This document shows positions 1 to 8,486 of a DNA stretch of 64,000 nt, in pieces; the first letter of the stretch is position 1, and each line of letters opens with the position of its first letter. This DNA is from G963662985 sp963662985 (GTDB lineage: Bacteria > Chloroflexota > Anaerolineae > Anaerolineales > UBA11579), in NCBI GenBank assembly GCA_963662985.1, contig OY760067.1:1364001-1428000 (forward strand). The letters are read 5' to 3'. A model generated the notes under the pieces. The model searched no databases. It saw only the letters and a list, made by a program, of their open reading frames with translations, and was not told the origin of the DNA. Made by a program: the position numbers and the translations under genes.

Positions 1-947
1 TGTTTTTATGGATCTTAGTTGGCGTGGCTGCTTTGTTGGGTGTGTTGTTTACACCTGCGCTGACAACAGTGCCAATTGAAAAAGCAAAAGCCAAATTAAA
101 TGAACTATCTGACCAAGCCTTGTTAAGTGTGACTTTAGGCTTTTTTGTTGCTGTGGCAGCAGGTGCACTAATCTCTGTGCCTTTGTTCCGTTTACCGGGC
201 GTTTTCGGAATTGTGATTCCAATTTTGGTGACGATTGGTTTGGCATCCATTGCGGTTTCTGTTTTTGCAAAACGCGAATTAGAGATTAGCCTAAATGCAG
301 CTAAGAAAATTGCTGCGTCGGAGATGCCAGATGTTCCTTTGACCCCGCCAGAACGTAAGGTGTTGTTGGATACTAGTGTGATTATCGATGGTCGTATTTC
401 TGATATTGCTCGCACGGGATTTGTGCCAGGGACATTATTGATTCCTAACTTTGTGTTGAATGAATTACAATTTATTGCTGATTCTGGAGACGCTTTGCGC
501 CGTCAACGTGGACGCCGTGGCTTGGAAGTGTTGAGCAATATGCAAAAAGATGCTTTGATCTCTGTGAAGATTACCAGCGTGGATGTGGATGGTGTGAATG
601 CAGTGGATGAAAAATTGGTGGTGTTGGCAAAACAAATGCATGCCCCGATTTTGACGAATGATTATAACTTGAACCAAGTGGCTGAAATTCAAGGGGTTGA
701 GATTTTGAATATCAATGAACTTGCCAATGCGATTAAGACCGTGTTTTTGCCCGGTGAAACTTTGAACATTCGTGTGATCCAAGAGGGTCGTGAAGATGGG
801 CAAGGGGTTGGCTATTTGGATGATGGCACCATGGTGGTGGTGCAAGATGGAAATGAATATTTGGGTGTCGAGTTGGACACTATGGTGACAAAGGTTTTGC
901 AAACTGCCGCTGGGCGAATGATTTTTGCGAAGCCAATTGAATACTAA
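1..947 (+). CDS. PIN-TRAM membrane protein, YacL-like (5' end missing)
   Basis: The frame stays open to the left window edge, encoding hydrophobic residues before the internal GTG at 24, so the gene begins outside the window and that GTG is not the start. At least three hydrophobic segments come first. A PIN nuclease-like domain follows (LLDTSVIIDGR, with acidic metal-site residues, then NELQ and TNDYNL), and a C-terminal TRAM-like beta domain (GETLNIRV, GVGYLDDGTMVVV). This order, membrane anchor-PIN-TRAM, is that of Bacillus YacL and relatives, thought to be membrane-bound RNA-acting proteins; the substrate is not established. It lies 20 bp before cysS, an arrangement resembling the yacL neighbourhood of Firmicutes, and is probably co-transcribed with it. 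Confidence 0.9.
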   Translation, partial: FLWILVGVAALLGVLFTPALTTVPIEKAKAKLNELSDQALLSVTLGFFVAVAAGALISVPLFRLPGVFGIVIPILVTIGLASIAVSVFAKRELEISLNAAKKIAASEMPDVPLTPPERKVLLDTSVIIDGRISDIARTGFVPGTLLIPNFVLNELQFIADSGDALRRQRGRRGLEVLSNMQKDALISVKITSVDVDGVNAVDEKLVVLAKQMHAPILTNDYNLNQVAEIQGVEILNINELANAIKTVFLPGETLNIRVIQEGREDGQGVGYLDDGTMVVVQDGNEYLGVELDTMVTKVLQTAAGRMIFAKPIEY

Positions 948-967
948 GTATCAAAAAAGAGGTAGTT

Positions 968-2368
968 ATGGCTTTACGTGTTTATAATACATTATCACGA
1001 CAAAAAGAAGAATTTGAAACACTAGAACCCCATGTGGTGAAAATGTATGTGTGTGGACCAACGGTCTATGATGATGCACATATTGGGCATGCCATGTCTA
1101 GCTTGGTGTTTGATATTATCAAACGCTATTTGATTTTTAAGGGATATGATGTGCGTCATGTGATGAACTTCACTGATGTGGATGATAAGATTATCAATCG
1201 TGCGAATTATGAAAAGCGCGATCCCTTTGAATTATCCGCACACTATATCAAAGAATATTTACGCCATATGCAAGATTTGAATATCTTGCCTGCGACGGTA
1301 TATCCGCAAGCAACGCAAGAGATTGAACATATTATTGAGACGATCAGTGCTTTGATTGAAAAAGGGCATGCTTATGCCGCAGATGGCGATGTTTATTTTT
1401 CTGTGCCTACGGACGAGGATTATGGTAAGTTGAGTGGGCGCAAAACAGAAGATATGCAAGCTGGAGCACGGGTGGCAGTGGATGACCGCAAAGAAACGCC
1501 GATGGACTTCGCTTTGTGGAAAAGCGCAAAAGAAGGCGAACCGAGTTGGCCGAGTCCTTGGGGTAATGGACGTCCGGGATGGCATATTGAATGTTCGGTG
1601 ATGAGCTTGAATCATTTGGGTGAACAAATTGATATTCATGGCGGTGGTACGGATTTGATCTTCCCACATCATGAAAATGAAATTGCACAGAGTGAATGTT
1701 ATACAGACAAACAATTTGCTACTTATTGGATTCATAATGGGATGCTGCAATTTGATGGTGAAAAGATGTCTAAATCTTTGGGCAATATGATCACGATCGA
1801 CCAATTTTTGAAAGAACATGAAGCAAATGTGATGCGCATGTTGATTTTGACCTCCAATTATCGTCATCCTTTAAAATATAGTGAAAAGATTTTGGAACAA
1901 ACTGAAAAATCATTGGAGCGTTTGCGCTCAGCTTTGAAGCCTGAATTGCCGGGAGCAAATGGCATGGATGAAGATTCAAGCGCATTATTAGCGAATGAAA
2001 TAGAAGTGGCGACCAATGGCTTTGAATTGGCAATGGATGATGATTTCAATGGGGCTGGTGCTTTAGCTTGTTTGTTTGATTTGGTACGGGTGATTAATCA
2101 ATCACGTGACCAAGGGGCTACGGATGAAGAATTAAAGCCAGCGCAAGACTTGATCGTGAAGCTGACCGGTGTGTTGGGTTTGGAATTGGCACAAGGTGGT
2201 GCAAAAGATGCTGCAGTGGGCCCGTTCATTGAATTGCTGTTGAAGGTGCGTAAGGATGCTCGGGATAATAAGAATTGGGCGATGTCTGACTTGATTCGTG
2301 ATGAGCTTTTGGCATTGGGTGTGGTGATCGAAGATCACAAAGAAGGAAGCACGTGGCATTGGGCCTAA
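968..2368 (+). CDS. cysS: Cysteinyl-tRNA synthetase
   Basis: Charges tRNA-Cys with cysteine in the cytoplasm. The 466-residue length is normal for this class I enzyme. The HIGH signature is at residues 38-41 (AHIGHAMSS), the KMSKS loop is near 266-270 (GEKMSKSLGN), and the zinc ligands are present: Cys29 in VCGPTVYDD, a Cys in WHIECS, and the HHENE motif. The ATG at 968 follows AAGAGGTAGTT. The gene sits 20 bp after the PIN-TRAM gene and is followed by a strong hairpin terminator, so the two probably form one unit. Leucine is coded almost only by TTG/TTA, unlike ffh at the right end of the window. Confidence 0.98.
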   Translation: MALRVYNTLSRQKEEFETLEPHVVKMYVCGPTVYDDAHIGHAMSSLVFDIIKRYLIFKGYDVRHVMNFTDVDDKIINRANYEKRDPFELSAHYIKEYLRHMQDLNILPATVYPQATQEIEHIIETISALIEKGHAYAADGDVYFSVPTDEDYGKLSGRKTEDMQAGARVAVDDRKETPMDFALWKSAKEGEPSWPSPWGNGRPGWHIECSVMSLNHLGEQIDIHGGGTDLIFPHHENEIAQSECYTDKQFATYWIHNGMLQFDGEKMSKSLGNMITIDQFLKEHEANVMRMLILTSNYRHPLKYSEKILEQTEKSLERLRSALKPELPGANGMDEDSSALLANEIEVATNGFELAMDDDFNGAGALACLFDLVRVINQSRDQGATDEELKPAQDLIVKLTGVLGLELAQGGAKDAAVGPFIELLLKVRKDARDNKNWAMSDLIRDELLALGVVIEDHKEGSTWHWA

Positions 2369-2385
2369 GTTGAATTGATTTTGAG

Positions 2386-2422
2386 AAAGAGCGTGGCGGA
2401 GTCTGTTCACGCTCTTTTTTTT
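2386..2422 (+). terminator. Rho-independent terminator after cysS
   Basis: AAGAGCGTG pairs with CACGCTCTT and is followed by a run of T. It separates cysS from the rRNA methyltransferase gene. Confidence 0.85.
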
Positions 2423-2445
2423 AGAGAGTGAGTGAAGAAGAGGTT

Positions 2446-3207
2446 ATGAAAGAATTTTTATACGGTAGAAATCCGGTTTATGAAGCGTTGGCAGCGGGGA
2501 GACGGAATTTTTTCCAATTGTATTTGCATGATGGGGTTAAAGAAGATGAGCGGATGAAAAAGATTTTGCGATTGTGCAAAGAAAAAAAAGTGCCTGTGGG
2601 CCGTGTGCCAAAAGAAAAACTTTCACAATTGGCGAGCTTGCCTAAGAATACAAATACGCAAGGGATTTTGTTGGAAGCAAGTGAGTATCCTTATGTGAAC
2701 TTAGATGATATTTTGTTGAATGCTAAGCAAAAACAAGAAGCGCCGTTTGTGTTGATTTTAGATACTTTACAAGACCCACAAAATTTGGGGACTTTGATTC
2801 GCACGGCAGAAATCATTGGGGTGCATGGAGTGGTGATTCCGACTCATCGTGCGGCGGGAGTGTTGCCGTCAGTGGTGAATGCTTCATCGGGAGCGGCAGA
2901 ACATAGCTTGGTGGCGCAAGTGAATTTGGCGCGTGCAATTGAACAGTTGAAGGAAGAAAATGTGTGGGTGATTGGTCTGGAAGGTGGCGATGATGCACAA
3001 CCTGTACAAAAAGTGCGCTTGGATGGCCCGATTGCTTTGGTGGTGGGCAGTGAAGGCACAGGGCTGCGGCGTTTGGTGCGAGATTCGTGTGATGTGTTGA
3101 TGAGTTTGCCTATGCGTGGCAAGACGGAATCGTTGAATGCGGCTGTGGCAGGGTCTGTGTCACTTTATTTTGCGTGGCAGGCGCGTAATTTTAATGAGAA
3201 TAATTAA
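2446..3207 (+). CDS. rlmB: RlmB-type 23S rRNA (guanosine-2'-O-)-methyltransferase (SpoU/TrmH family)
   Basis: SAM-dependent 2'-O-ribose methyltransferase, probably acting on 23S rRNA. The N-terminal YGRNPVYEAL is the usual start of the RlmB substrate-binding domain. The SPOUT knot motifs follow in order: LDTLQDPQNLGTLIRTAE, VVGSEGTGLRRLVRD, then LPMRGKTESLNAAVA. The ATG at 2446 is preferred because the family normally begins at MKE-YGRNPV; a GTG at 2428 in the same frame is possible and would add six residues. Neither has an ideal Shine-Dalgarno spacing. A tRNA target cannot be excluded from sequence alone. Confidence 0.9.
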   Translation: MKEFLYGRNPVYEALAAGRRNFFQLYLHDGVKEDERMKKILRLCKEKKVPVGRVPKEKLSQLASLPKNTNTQGILLEASEYPYVNLDDILLNAKQKQEAPFVLILDTLQDPQNLGTLIRTAEIIGVHGVVIPTHRAAGVLPSVVNASSGAAEHSLVAQVNLARAIEQLKEENVWVIGLEGGDDAQPVQKVRLDGPIALVVGSEGTGLRRLVRDSCDVLMSLPMRGKTESLNAAVAGSVSLYFAWQARNFNENN

Positions 3208-3252
3208 TTAACATTTTCTATTAAAAATTAAGCAAAATGGTTTAAAAGGCAG

Positions 3253-3258
3253 TATAAT
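3253..3258 (+). promoter_or_regulatory. -10 box TATAAT before the flavodiiron gene
   Basis: A perfect TATAAT lies 44 bp upstream of the ATG at 3303. No convincing -35 box stands at 16-18 bp. The flavodiiron gene probably has its own transcript. Confidence 0.45.
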
Positions 3259-3302
3259 AATTTGGAAAGTAAAACAATGTTAATATGGAGTGAAGTGTTG
3301 GT

Positions 3303-4508
3303 ATGACAGTTAGAGAAATTAAAAAAGATATCTTTTGTTTGGGGATGGATGACCACGATTTGGATCTTTTTGAAGGAATGTGGGATGTATCCAAAGATGG
3401 CGTATCAATCAACGCCTATTTGATCTTGGATGAAAAAACTGCATTAATTGATATCTCTTCTGAATTGTTGGAACCACCTTTTTCAGAAGAACTAGCAAAA
3501 TTAATGGGCGATCGCGACCTAGATTATTTGATTGTCAATCATATGGAAATGGATCATACAGGTGCGATTGAAGGATTGCTGCGTCATTATCCGAATGTGA
3601 AGATTTTGAGCTCAATGCGAGCGAAAAAAATGTTGGCAGAACATTATAACGTGGTGGAGAATGTGAAGGGTGTGTTGCAGGATGATGAGCTTTCGCTTGG
3701 CAAACATACATTGCGTTTTTATATGACCCCGAATGTACATTGGCCTGAAACAATGATGACCTATGAAACTACGCAACAAATCTTGTTTAGTTGTGATGCG
3801 TTTGGTGCGTTTGGCTGTTTGAATGGGATTTTGTTTGATGATGAAGTCAAGCCGGAAGAGATGGCGTATCGTGATGCGGAATCGCTGCGCTATTATGCAA
3901 ACATTGTGGCTTCTTTTAGTAAGCCAGTCAAACAAGCCTTGTCTAAGCTTGAAGGGGTGAACATCTCGATGGTGGCACCTTCTCATGGATTGGTGTGGCG
4001 CCAAAACCCAGAATATATTATTGAGCAATATTCTAAATATGCGGATTATGCAACCGAACCAGGTGAAAAAGCAGTGACGATTTTGTTGGGGTCGATGTAT
4101 GGGATGACCCGTTCGTTGATGCCAGAAGTGGTGGCGGGCTTGGAATCTGAAGGGATTCGCGCGGAAGTGTTTGACACTGCTCGACAGCATCCTTCTTATA
4201 TCTTGGCTTCTTTGTGGAAAAACGAAGGAGTAATTGTGGCTTCTTCTACCTATGAAGGACGTTTGTTCCCGTACATCAATATGGTGTTGGAATTAGCTGC
4301 TCATAAACGTATGCGCGGCAAACGTGTGGCTTTTATTGGGAGCACTAGCTGGGGTGGCGGTGCACGCAAAGATTTGCTCAAAAAGGGTGAGGAAATGGGC
4401 TGGGAAATCTCAGACTTGGCTTTTGAGTTTGATGGAAAGCCGAAAGACGAAGATGTGGACAAAGCAAAGAAATTTGGACAAGCAGTAGGCACATATCTAA
4501 AGCAATAA
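3303..4508 (+). CDS. Flavodiiron protein (A-type flavoprotein, O2/NO reductase)
   Basis: Reduces O2 to water or NO to N2O, protecting anaerobes. The N-terminal metallo-beta-lactamase-fold domain carries the complete di-iron ligand set: His80, Glu82, Asp84 and His85 (NHMEMDHTG), His146 (NVHWPE), Asp165 (SCDAFG) and His228 (PSHG). The C-terminal flavodoxin-like domain (from about residue 255, LLGSMYGMTRSLM, then SSTYEGRLFPY and STSWGGGARK) should bind FMN. At 401 residues it is a two-domain class A protein with no extra rubredoxin domain. The electron donor, usually rubredoxin, is not encoded nearby. It is flanked by a -10 box and a terminator, so likely monocistronic. Confidence 0.95.
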   Translation: MTVREIKKDIFCLGMDDHDLDLFEGMWDVSKDGVSINAYLILDEKTALIDISSELLEPPFSEELAKLMGDRDLDYLIVNHMEMDHTGAIEGLLRHYPNVKILSSMRAKKMLAEHYNVVENVKGVLQDDELSLGKHTLRFYMTPNVHWPETMMTYETTQQILFSCDAFGAFGCLNGILFDDEVKPEEMAYRDAESLRYYANIVASFSKPVKQALSKLEGVNISMVAPSHGLVWRQNPEYIIEQYSKYADYATEPGEKAVTILLGSMYGMTRSLMPEVVAGLESEGIRAEVFDTARQHPSYILASLWKNEGVIVASSTYEGRLFPYINMVLELAAHKRMRGKRVAFIGSTSWGGGARKDLLKKGEEMGWEISDLAFEFDGKPKDEDVDKAKKFGQAVGTYLKQ

Positions 4509-4529
4509 ATCAATATATTTTGAATTTTG

Positions 4530-4567
4530 AAAGTTGCTTATGCTTTTGAAATAGGCAACTTTTTTAT
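4530..4567 (+). terminator. Terminator after the flavodiiron gene
   Basis: AAAGTTGC pairs with GCAACTTT, followed by T-rich sequence. Confidence 0.8.
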
Positions 4568-4659
4568 TTTTGTAAGAGAAGATATGTTTTACGGCTCTGA
4601 ATTGAGCAAGTTGTGAAAAATTCAACTATAAGAATCTTATAAGTGCAGAAAATCGTGTC

Positions 4660-4688
4660 TTGTCAATCACACATTGGGATACTATAAT
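4660..4688 (+). promoter_or_regulatory. Promoter of the FmdB-like gene
   Basis: TTGTCA (4660-4665) and TATAAT (4683-4688) are separated by exactly 17 bp, a near-consensus housekeeping sigma promoter. The ATG is at 4726 behind an AGGAAT ribosome site. The rest of this 217-bp gap holds only the preceding terminator. Confidence 0.8.
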
Positions 4689-4725
4689 TTCCCATTGTTA
4701 GATTTAATATCGAGGAATATGTCAT

Positions 4726-5064
4726 ATGCCAAACTATACTTATCAATGTGAAAATTGTCATTATCAATTTGATATCCATCAAGATTTTTCAGAAAACTCT
4801 TTGACAACCTGCCCTGAATGCGGCAAAGAAACGTTGCTAAAAGTATATCGTCCTGCACGAATTATGTTCAAGGGAAGTGGCTTTTATGTCAACGACAATA
4901 AATCTTCTTCACGCAATTATTTAACTGAGAAGAAAACCGCTGGCGAAAACGGTGCTACTGGCACAAATGGTTCCAATGATGGAAATGGTGCCAGTGATGC
5001 AACAGCCGCTAGTGCAAAATCAGAAGTTAGCAAAGTCGACAGTTCTGTGGCAGAGTCAAAATAG
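4726..5064 (+). CDS. FmdB-family zinc ribbon protein
   Basis: Small regulatory-type protein with one zinc ribbon near its N-terminus: MPNYTYQCENC, then CPECGK about 25 residues later. The next part (VYRPARIMFKGSGFYVND) is the typical FmdB/CxxC_CXXC_SSSS tail. The last third is low-complexity Gly/Asn/Ala/Ser. Members are named after FmdB near formamidase/amidase genes, but their role is unsettled. No amidase gene is adjacent here. It has its own promoter and a double hairpin behind it. Confidence 0.88.
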   Translation: MPNYTYQCENCHYQFDIHQDFSENSLTTCPECGKETLLKVYRPARIMFKGSGFYVNDNKSSSRNYLTEKKTAGENGATGTNGSNDGNGASDATAASAKSEVSKVDSSVAESK

Positions 5065-5120
5065 TTTGTAATTCTTGAATTTAGAATTACAAATAAAACA
5101 CGCAATTAGCGTGTTTTTTA
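5065..5120 (+). terminator. Two tandem hairpins after the FmdB-like gene
   Basis: A perfect 10-bp inverted repeat (TTTGTAATTC/GAATTACAAA, 5065-5093) stands directly before a second hairpin (AAAACACGC/GCGTGTTTT, 5095-5117) with a T run. The second is a standard terminator; the first may be a back-up or an RNA-stability element. Confidence 0.8.
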
Positions 5121-5178
5121 TTTGGACTCTATACTATAATATTATTAATATAACCGAAAAATTTTTTAGGAGTAAATA

Positions 5179-5403
5179 ATGGATAAACAAGAGCAACTCG
5201 CTAAATTGCAAAATGAACGAAATTTGAAGCGCTCCAAAGTTGTGAAATTGAAACGAAACATTAACTTATTGCAACGCAATAATTCCAAGGGAAATCCTAA
5301 TAGAATTCAATTGGAAATAAAACAACGCGAAATGGAAGAATTGAGCGAAGAAATTGAAGCTTTGGATAAAGAAATCAAAAATCTTGAAAAAGAAGAGAAG
5401 TAA
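5179..5403 (+). CDS. Small coiled-coil protein, unknown function
   Basis: A 74-residue, highly charged, almost entirely helical protein. Hydrophobic residues recur in heptad-like spacing from MDKQEQLAKLQNER through EEIEALDKEIKNLEKEEK, with a short Asn/Lys/Gly break (NNSKGNPN) in the middle that could be a hairpin turn between two helices. No catalytic motif, signal peptide or membrane segment. A strong AGGAG site precedes the ATG and TATAAT (5135-5140) lies upstream, so it is likely expressed alone. Family not recognised. Confidence 0.7.
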   Translation: MDKQEQLAKLQNERNLKRSKVVKLKRNINLLQRNNSKGNPNRIQLEIKQREMEELSEEIEALDKEIKNLEKEEK

Positions 5404-5419
5404 ACAAAATTGATTATAA

Positions 5420-5453
5420 AATAAAAACACGTCGAAAGGTGTGTTTTTTTTAT
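5420..5453 (+). terminator. Terminator after the first coiled-coil microprotein
   Basis: Stem AAAACAC/GTGTTTT with a long T run. Confidence 0.7.
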
Positions 5454-5485
5454 TTAGTGCTTTATAAATGAAAAGGGAGACAACA

Positions 5486-5725
5486 ATGAGTAAAGAAACA
5501 ATAAAGCTTGAAATAATAAATTTAGAAGAAGAGATAAAAAAGGTAAATGAACAGATTAATTATTATAAGAGTGAAATTCAATATAGAAATGCTTTAATGA
5601 AGAATAAAGTTGAATATCATAAGAATTTTCGTTTAGTAAAAGATAGAGAGGATGAAATTAGAATTCTAGATAGAAAAATTGCTGAATTAGAAAAAAAGAT
5701 CGTAGATAGAAAAAAATTATTATAG
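5486..5725 (+). CDS. Small AT-rich coiled-coil protein, unknown function
   Basis: A 79-residue charged helical protein (KLEIINLEEEIKKVNEQI, then EIRILDRKIAELEKKI) predicted to form coiled coils. The ATG at 5486 is chosen over the in-frame ATG at 5468 because AAAAGGGAG lies at correct spacing before 5486. Arginine is coded only by AGA, and the whole gene is far more AT-rich than its neighbours, which use CGT/CGA; this hints at recent acquisition. It resembles the preceding microprotein in size and architecture but not clearly in sequence. No function can be assigned. Confidence 0.65.
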   Translation: MSKETIKLEIINLEEEIKKVNEQINYYKSEIQYRNALMKNKVEYHKNFRLVKDREDEIRILDRKIAELEKKIVDRKKLL

Positions 5726-5779
5726 ATTATTTTGAATTTTCTTACACAATCTCATAACCTTAAAGAAATAACAGAAAAT

Positions 5780-5809
5780 TTGGTTAAAAATTGGACTTCA
5801 AGTTATAAT
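5780..5809 (+). promoter_or_regulatory. Likely promoter of the MBL-fold gene
   Basis: TTGGTT (5780-5785), an 18-bp spacer and TATAAT (5804-5809), 20 bp before the ATG at 5829, with a GGAAAGG ribosome site between. Confidence 0.6.
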
Positions 5810-5828
5810 AGGGTGGAAAGGTTTTGGC

Positions 5829-6674
5829 ATGAAAGAAATAATAAAAAACATTTATATGGAAGATGCCTATCCCGGCGTGATGTTGGTGGCGATCGTGCGA
5901 GAAGAAGGTACATTTTTGATCGACTCACCATTGCGTCCTGATGACGGTCGCTCTTGGCAATCTGTGATCTATGGAATTGGTAAAAATCCCAATAAACTTT
6001 TGGTGAATTTGGATAGCCATCCAGACCGAATGTTGGGGGATCGTGCGATGGAATGCACAGTGATTGCTCAAGCGCAAACCCATGAAATTGCAAAAGAGCG
6101 CTCTACAATTTTTAAATCTCAGAATTTTGAATATGGGGCAGAATGGGAAATCTGTGGTGGATTGAGTGGAATCCGTTGGCAGTATCCTCATTTGTTTTTT
6201 AGCGAACATTTGATTTTAAATTGGGACAATGACATTATCATGGAACATCATCCGGGGCCAGAATCAGGTGCTTGTTGGGTGATTTTGCCTGATGAAAATT
6301 TGGTTTTTGTTGGTGATGCAGTGGTGGTGGATGAACCGCCTTATTTAGCATTTGCTGATATTCCTCAATGGGTGGATAGCTTGGAACTTCTGCTTTCTAA
6401 AGACTTTGAAGGTTATCGTGTTTTTTCTAGTCGATCTGGTGAAGTTAATCATGATCAGATCAAGGAATTTCGTAATTATTTGAAAGATATTCATAAACGA
6501 ATTGAAAAATTGGCAAAAAGAGAAGTTGACAGTGAAGACACTGAAAAACTTGTGAGCCGATATATGCCTAAGGAAGTGGAAGATCAAACTTTTGAAGCAC
6601 TTTTCACCAAACGACTCAAAGTCGGTTTGTTTGAATATTATCAAAATCATTATGTTGAACAAGAGCAAGCATAA
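5829..6674 (+). CDS. Divergent metallo-beta-lactamase-fold protein
   Basis: A 281-residue protein with the MBL-fold plan: beta-rich start with FLIDSPLRPDD, the metal-loop region NLDSHPDRMLG, HHPGPESG, and FVGDAVV near residue 160. The canonical HxHxDH is changed to DSHPDR, so the first and last His are Asp and Arg; the later Asp in VGDA is kept. The C-terminal third is helical and charged. Enzyme activity, if any, cannot be named; metal binding may be altered. A 79-bp gap with a terminator separates it from the next gene. Confidence 0.75.
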   Translation: MKEIIKNIYMEDAYPGVMLVAIVREEGTFLIDSPLRPDDGRSWQSVIYGIGKNPNKLLVNLDSHPDRMLGDRAMECTVIAQAQTHEIAKERSTIFKSQNFEYGAEWEICGGLSGIRWQYPHLFFSEHLILNWDNDIIMEHHPGPESGACWVILPDENLVFVGDAVVVDEPPYLAFADIPQWVDSLELLLSKDFEGYRVFSSRSGEVNHDQIKEFRNYLKDIHKRIEKLAKREVDSEDTEKLVSRYMPKEVEDQTFEALFTKRLKVGLFEYYQNHYVEQEQA

Positions 6675-6698
6675 ACTCTCAACGCAAGAAGTTTAGAT

Positions 6699-6735
6699 AA
6701 AGCTGCCTCAAGCTAATTGGGGGCAGCTTTATTTT
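6699..6735 (+). terminator. Terminator after the MBL-fold gene
   Basis: AAAGCTGCC pairs with GGCAGCTTT, followed by ATTTTT. Confidence 0.8.
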
Positions 6736-6753
6736 TCTATTCAAGGAGTTTCA

Positions 6754-7812
6754 ATGGACAACACATTTTCATATCTTCCAGTGATGGAATTTACAAGAGG
6801 GGAGATTGTGGAATCAATCCATTTTGGCGCAGCTGTGGTGGTGAGAGCAGATGGCAAAATTGTTGCTTCTTATGCTGATCCGCAAACGCTGACTTTTCTG
6901 CGGTCTACGTCAAAACCATTCCAAGTTTTGGGATTGATTGAGAATGGTGGTGTGGAAGAATTTGGCTTGACTGCTGAAGAAGTAGCGGTGATGTGCGGTT
7001 CTCATTCTGGCACGCCCCGACATGTGGAAGTGGTGCAATCGATTCATAAGAAGATTGGTGTGCAAGCGAGTGATTTATTGTGCGGTGTTCATTATCCATT
7101 GGATAAGGATGTGGCGCAAGAGATGCGCAACACACAGCAGGAGCCAATGGTTTATCATCATAATTGTTCTGGCAAACATAGTGGGATGTTAGCCTATTGT
7201 AAATTGATGGGTTGGGAGATTGAGGATTATATTAACCCCAATCATCCAGTGCAGCAGGCAATTTTGAAAACTTTTGCAGAGATGGTGCAATTACCGGCAG
7301 ATGCAGTGCATTTGGGAATCGACGGATGTTCTGTGCCTGTGTTTGGGATTCCACTGTATAACGCTGCTTGGGGGTTTGCACGGATGGCAGACCCTAAAAA
7401 AGCAAATCTTTCAGCTTCTCTTGCAAAGGCATGTGTAACTGTTCGTGAAGCAATGATGGCATTTCCTGAAATGGTGAGTGGTCCGAAACGTTTTGATACC
7501 GATCTAATGTATGCTGCAGAGGGCAATATCTTTTCTAAAGGTGGAGCAGAGGGTTATCAAGGGGTGGGGATTATTTCATCTGATGCAGATCAACAAGGCA
7601 TGGGATTAGCAGTGAAAGTCTCAGATGGAGATTTGACGAATCGAGCAATCCCGGCAGTGACTTTAAGTATATTAAAAAGCTTAGGGGCAATGAATAATGA
7701 TGCTTTTGAAAAAGTGGTTGAATATGGTCCTGAGTTGGAAGTGAAAAATTGGGTCAAGACAGTGGTAGGTGAAGGTCACCCCTGTTTTGAGATTGAGTTT
7801 TATGGATCCTAA
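6754..7812 (+). CDS. L-asparaginase, asparaginase II (rhizobial) family
   Basis: Predicted cytoplasmic hydrolase of asparagine to aspartate and ammonia, of the Rhizobium-type family (PF06089), which is unrelated to E. coli AnsA/B. Family motifs are clear: FLRSTSKPFQVL, MCGSHSGTPRHVE, HHNCSGKHSGMLA, and DGCSVPVFGIPLYNAA. The 352-residue length is typical. An AAGGAG site precedes the ATG. The stop overlaps the start of the endonuclease III gene by 11 bp, so the two are co-transcribed, though no functional link is evident. Confidence 0.92.
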   Translation: MDNTFSYLPVMEFTRGEIVESIHFGAAVVVRADGKIVASYADPQTLTFLRSTSKPFQVLGLIENGGVEEFGLTAEEVAVMCGSHSGTPRHVEVVQSIHKKIGVQASDLLCGVHYPLDKDVAQEMRNTQQEPMVYHHNCSGKHSGMLAYCKLMGWEIEDYINPNHPVQQAILKTFAEMVQLPADAVHLGIDGCSVPVFGIPLYNAAWGFARMADPKKANLSASLAKACVTVREAMMAFPEMVSGPKRFDTDLMYAAEGNIFSKGGAEGYQGVGIISSDADQQGMGLAVKVSDGDLTNRAIPAVTLSILKSLGAMNNDAFEKVVEYGPELEVKNWVKTVVGEGHPCFEIEFYGS

Positions 7813-8473
7813 AGAAAAAGCAAACTTGCTCCATCAACGATTGATGGATTTATATGGGTACCCGGAGTGGCGTGACCCGCTGCCACCGATGGATGAATTG
7901 GTGTGTACGATTTTGTCACAAAACACGAATGATGTAAATCGAGACCGAGGGTTTAATCAGCTTTTGGCTCGCTTTGATTCGTGGGAAGACGTGCGCAAAG
8001 CAGATGTGGATGAGATCATAGATGCAATTCGTGTGGCGGGGTTGGCTAATCAAAAAGGGAAGCGAATCAAACAAGTGTTGAATCAAATCTATGAAGAACG
8101 TGGTGATTTGGATCTCACTTTTTTGAAAGAGATTCCGCGAGAAGAAGCCTTGGCATGGTTGGTTAAGTTTAAAGGGGTGGGTCCCAAAACAGCGGCAATT
8201 GTGTTGCAATTTTCTTTAGATATCCCAGCTTTTCCGGTAGATACGCATGTGAATCGTGTGACAGGTCGTTTGGGGATTCGTCCAGAGAAAATGTCTGTGG
8301 AGCAAGCGCATGGGTATATGGAAAGTTTATTGCCGCCAGAGACGTATTATTCGGCACATTTAAATATTATTCGGTTTGGGCGGCAAATTTGCCATGCACG
8401 CAAACCTGCTTGTGATCAATGTCCATTGACGGATATTTGTGATTTTTATCAAGCAAATCCTTCGCAAGAATAA
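7802..8473 (+). CDS. nth: Endonuclease III (DNA glycosylase/AP lyase)
   Basis: Base-excision repair enzyme that removes oxidised pyrimidines and cuts AP sites. It shows the HhH motif with the catalytic Lys (FKGVGPKTAA), the catalytic Asp in PVDTHVNRV, and the [4Fe-4S] cluster pattern C-x6-C-x2-C-x5-C (from CHARKPAC to TDIC). The ATG at 7802 is preferred over a GTG at 7769 because it removes an unusual N-terminal extension; it overlaps the asparaginase gene by 11 bp. The length, 223 residues, matches the family. With both Lys and Asp present it should be bifunctional. Confidence 0.93.
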   Translation: MDPKEKANLLHQRLMDLYGYPEWRDPLPPMDELVCTILSQNTNDVNRDRGFNQLLARFDSWEDVRKADVDEIIDAIRVAGLANQKGKRIKQVLNQIYEERGDLDLTFLKEIPREEALAWLVKFKGVGPKTAAIVLQFSLDIPAFPVDTHVNRVTGRLGIRPEKMSVEQAHGYMESLLPPETYYSAHLNIIRFGRQICHARKPACDQCPLTDICDFYQANPSQE

Positions 8474-8486
8474 AAAGGAGTTTTGA

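Noticed and set aside
24..26. GTG as start of the PIN-TRAM gene
   Set aside because: The frame is open upstream to the window edge and encodes more of a membrane span, so the gene is cut by the edge.
4509..4725. Riboswitch in the longer gap before the FmdB-like gene
   Set aside because: Only a terminator and a promoter are visible; no complex fold was recognised.
5732..5941. Possible 69-residue gene between the microprotein and the MBL gene
   Set aside because: It runs into the MBL-fold gene in another frame, has no ribosome site, and covers that gene's promoter.
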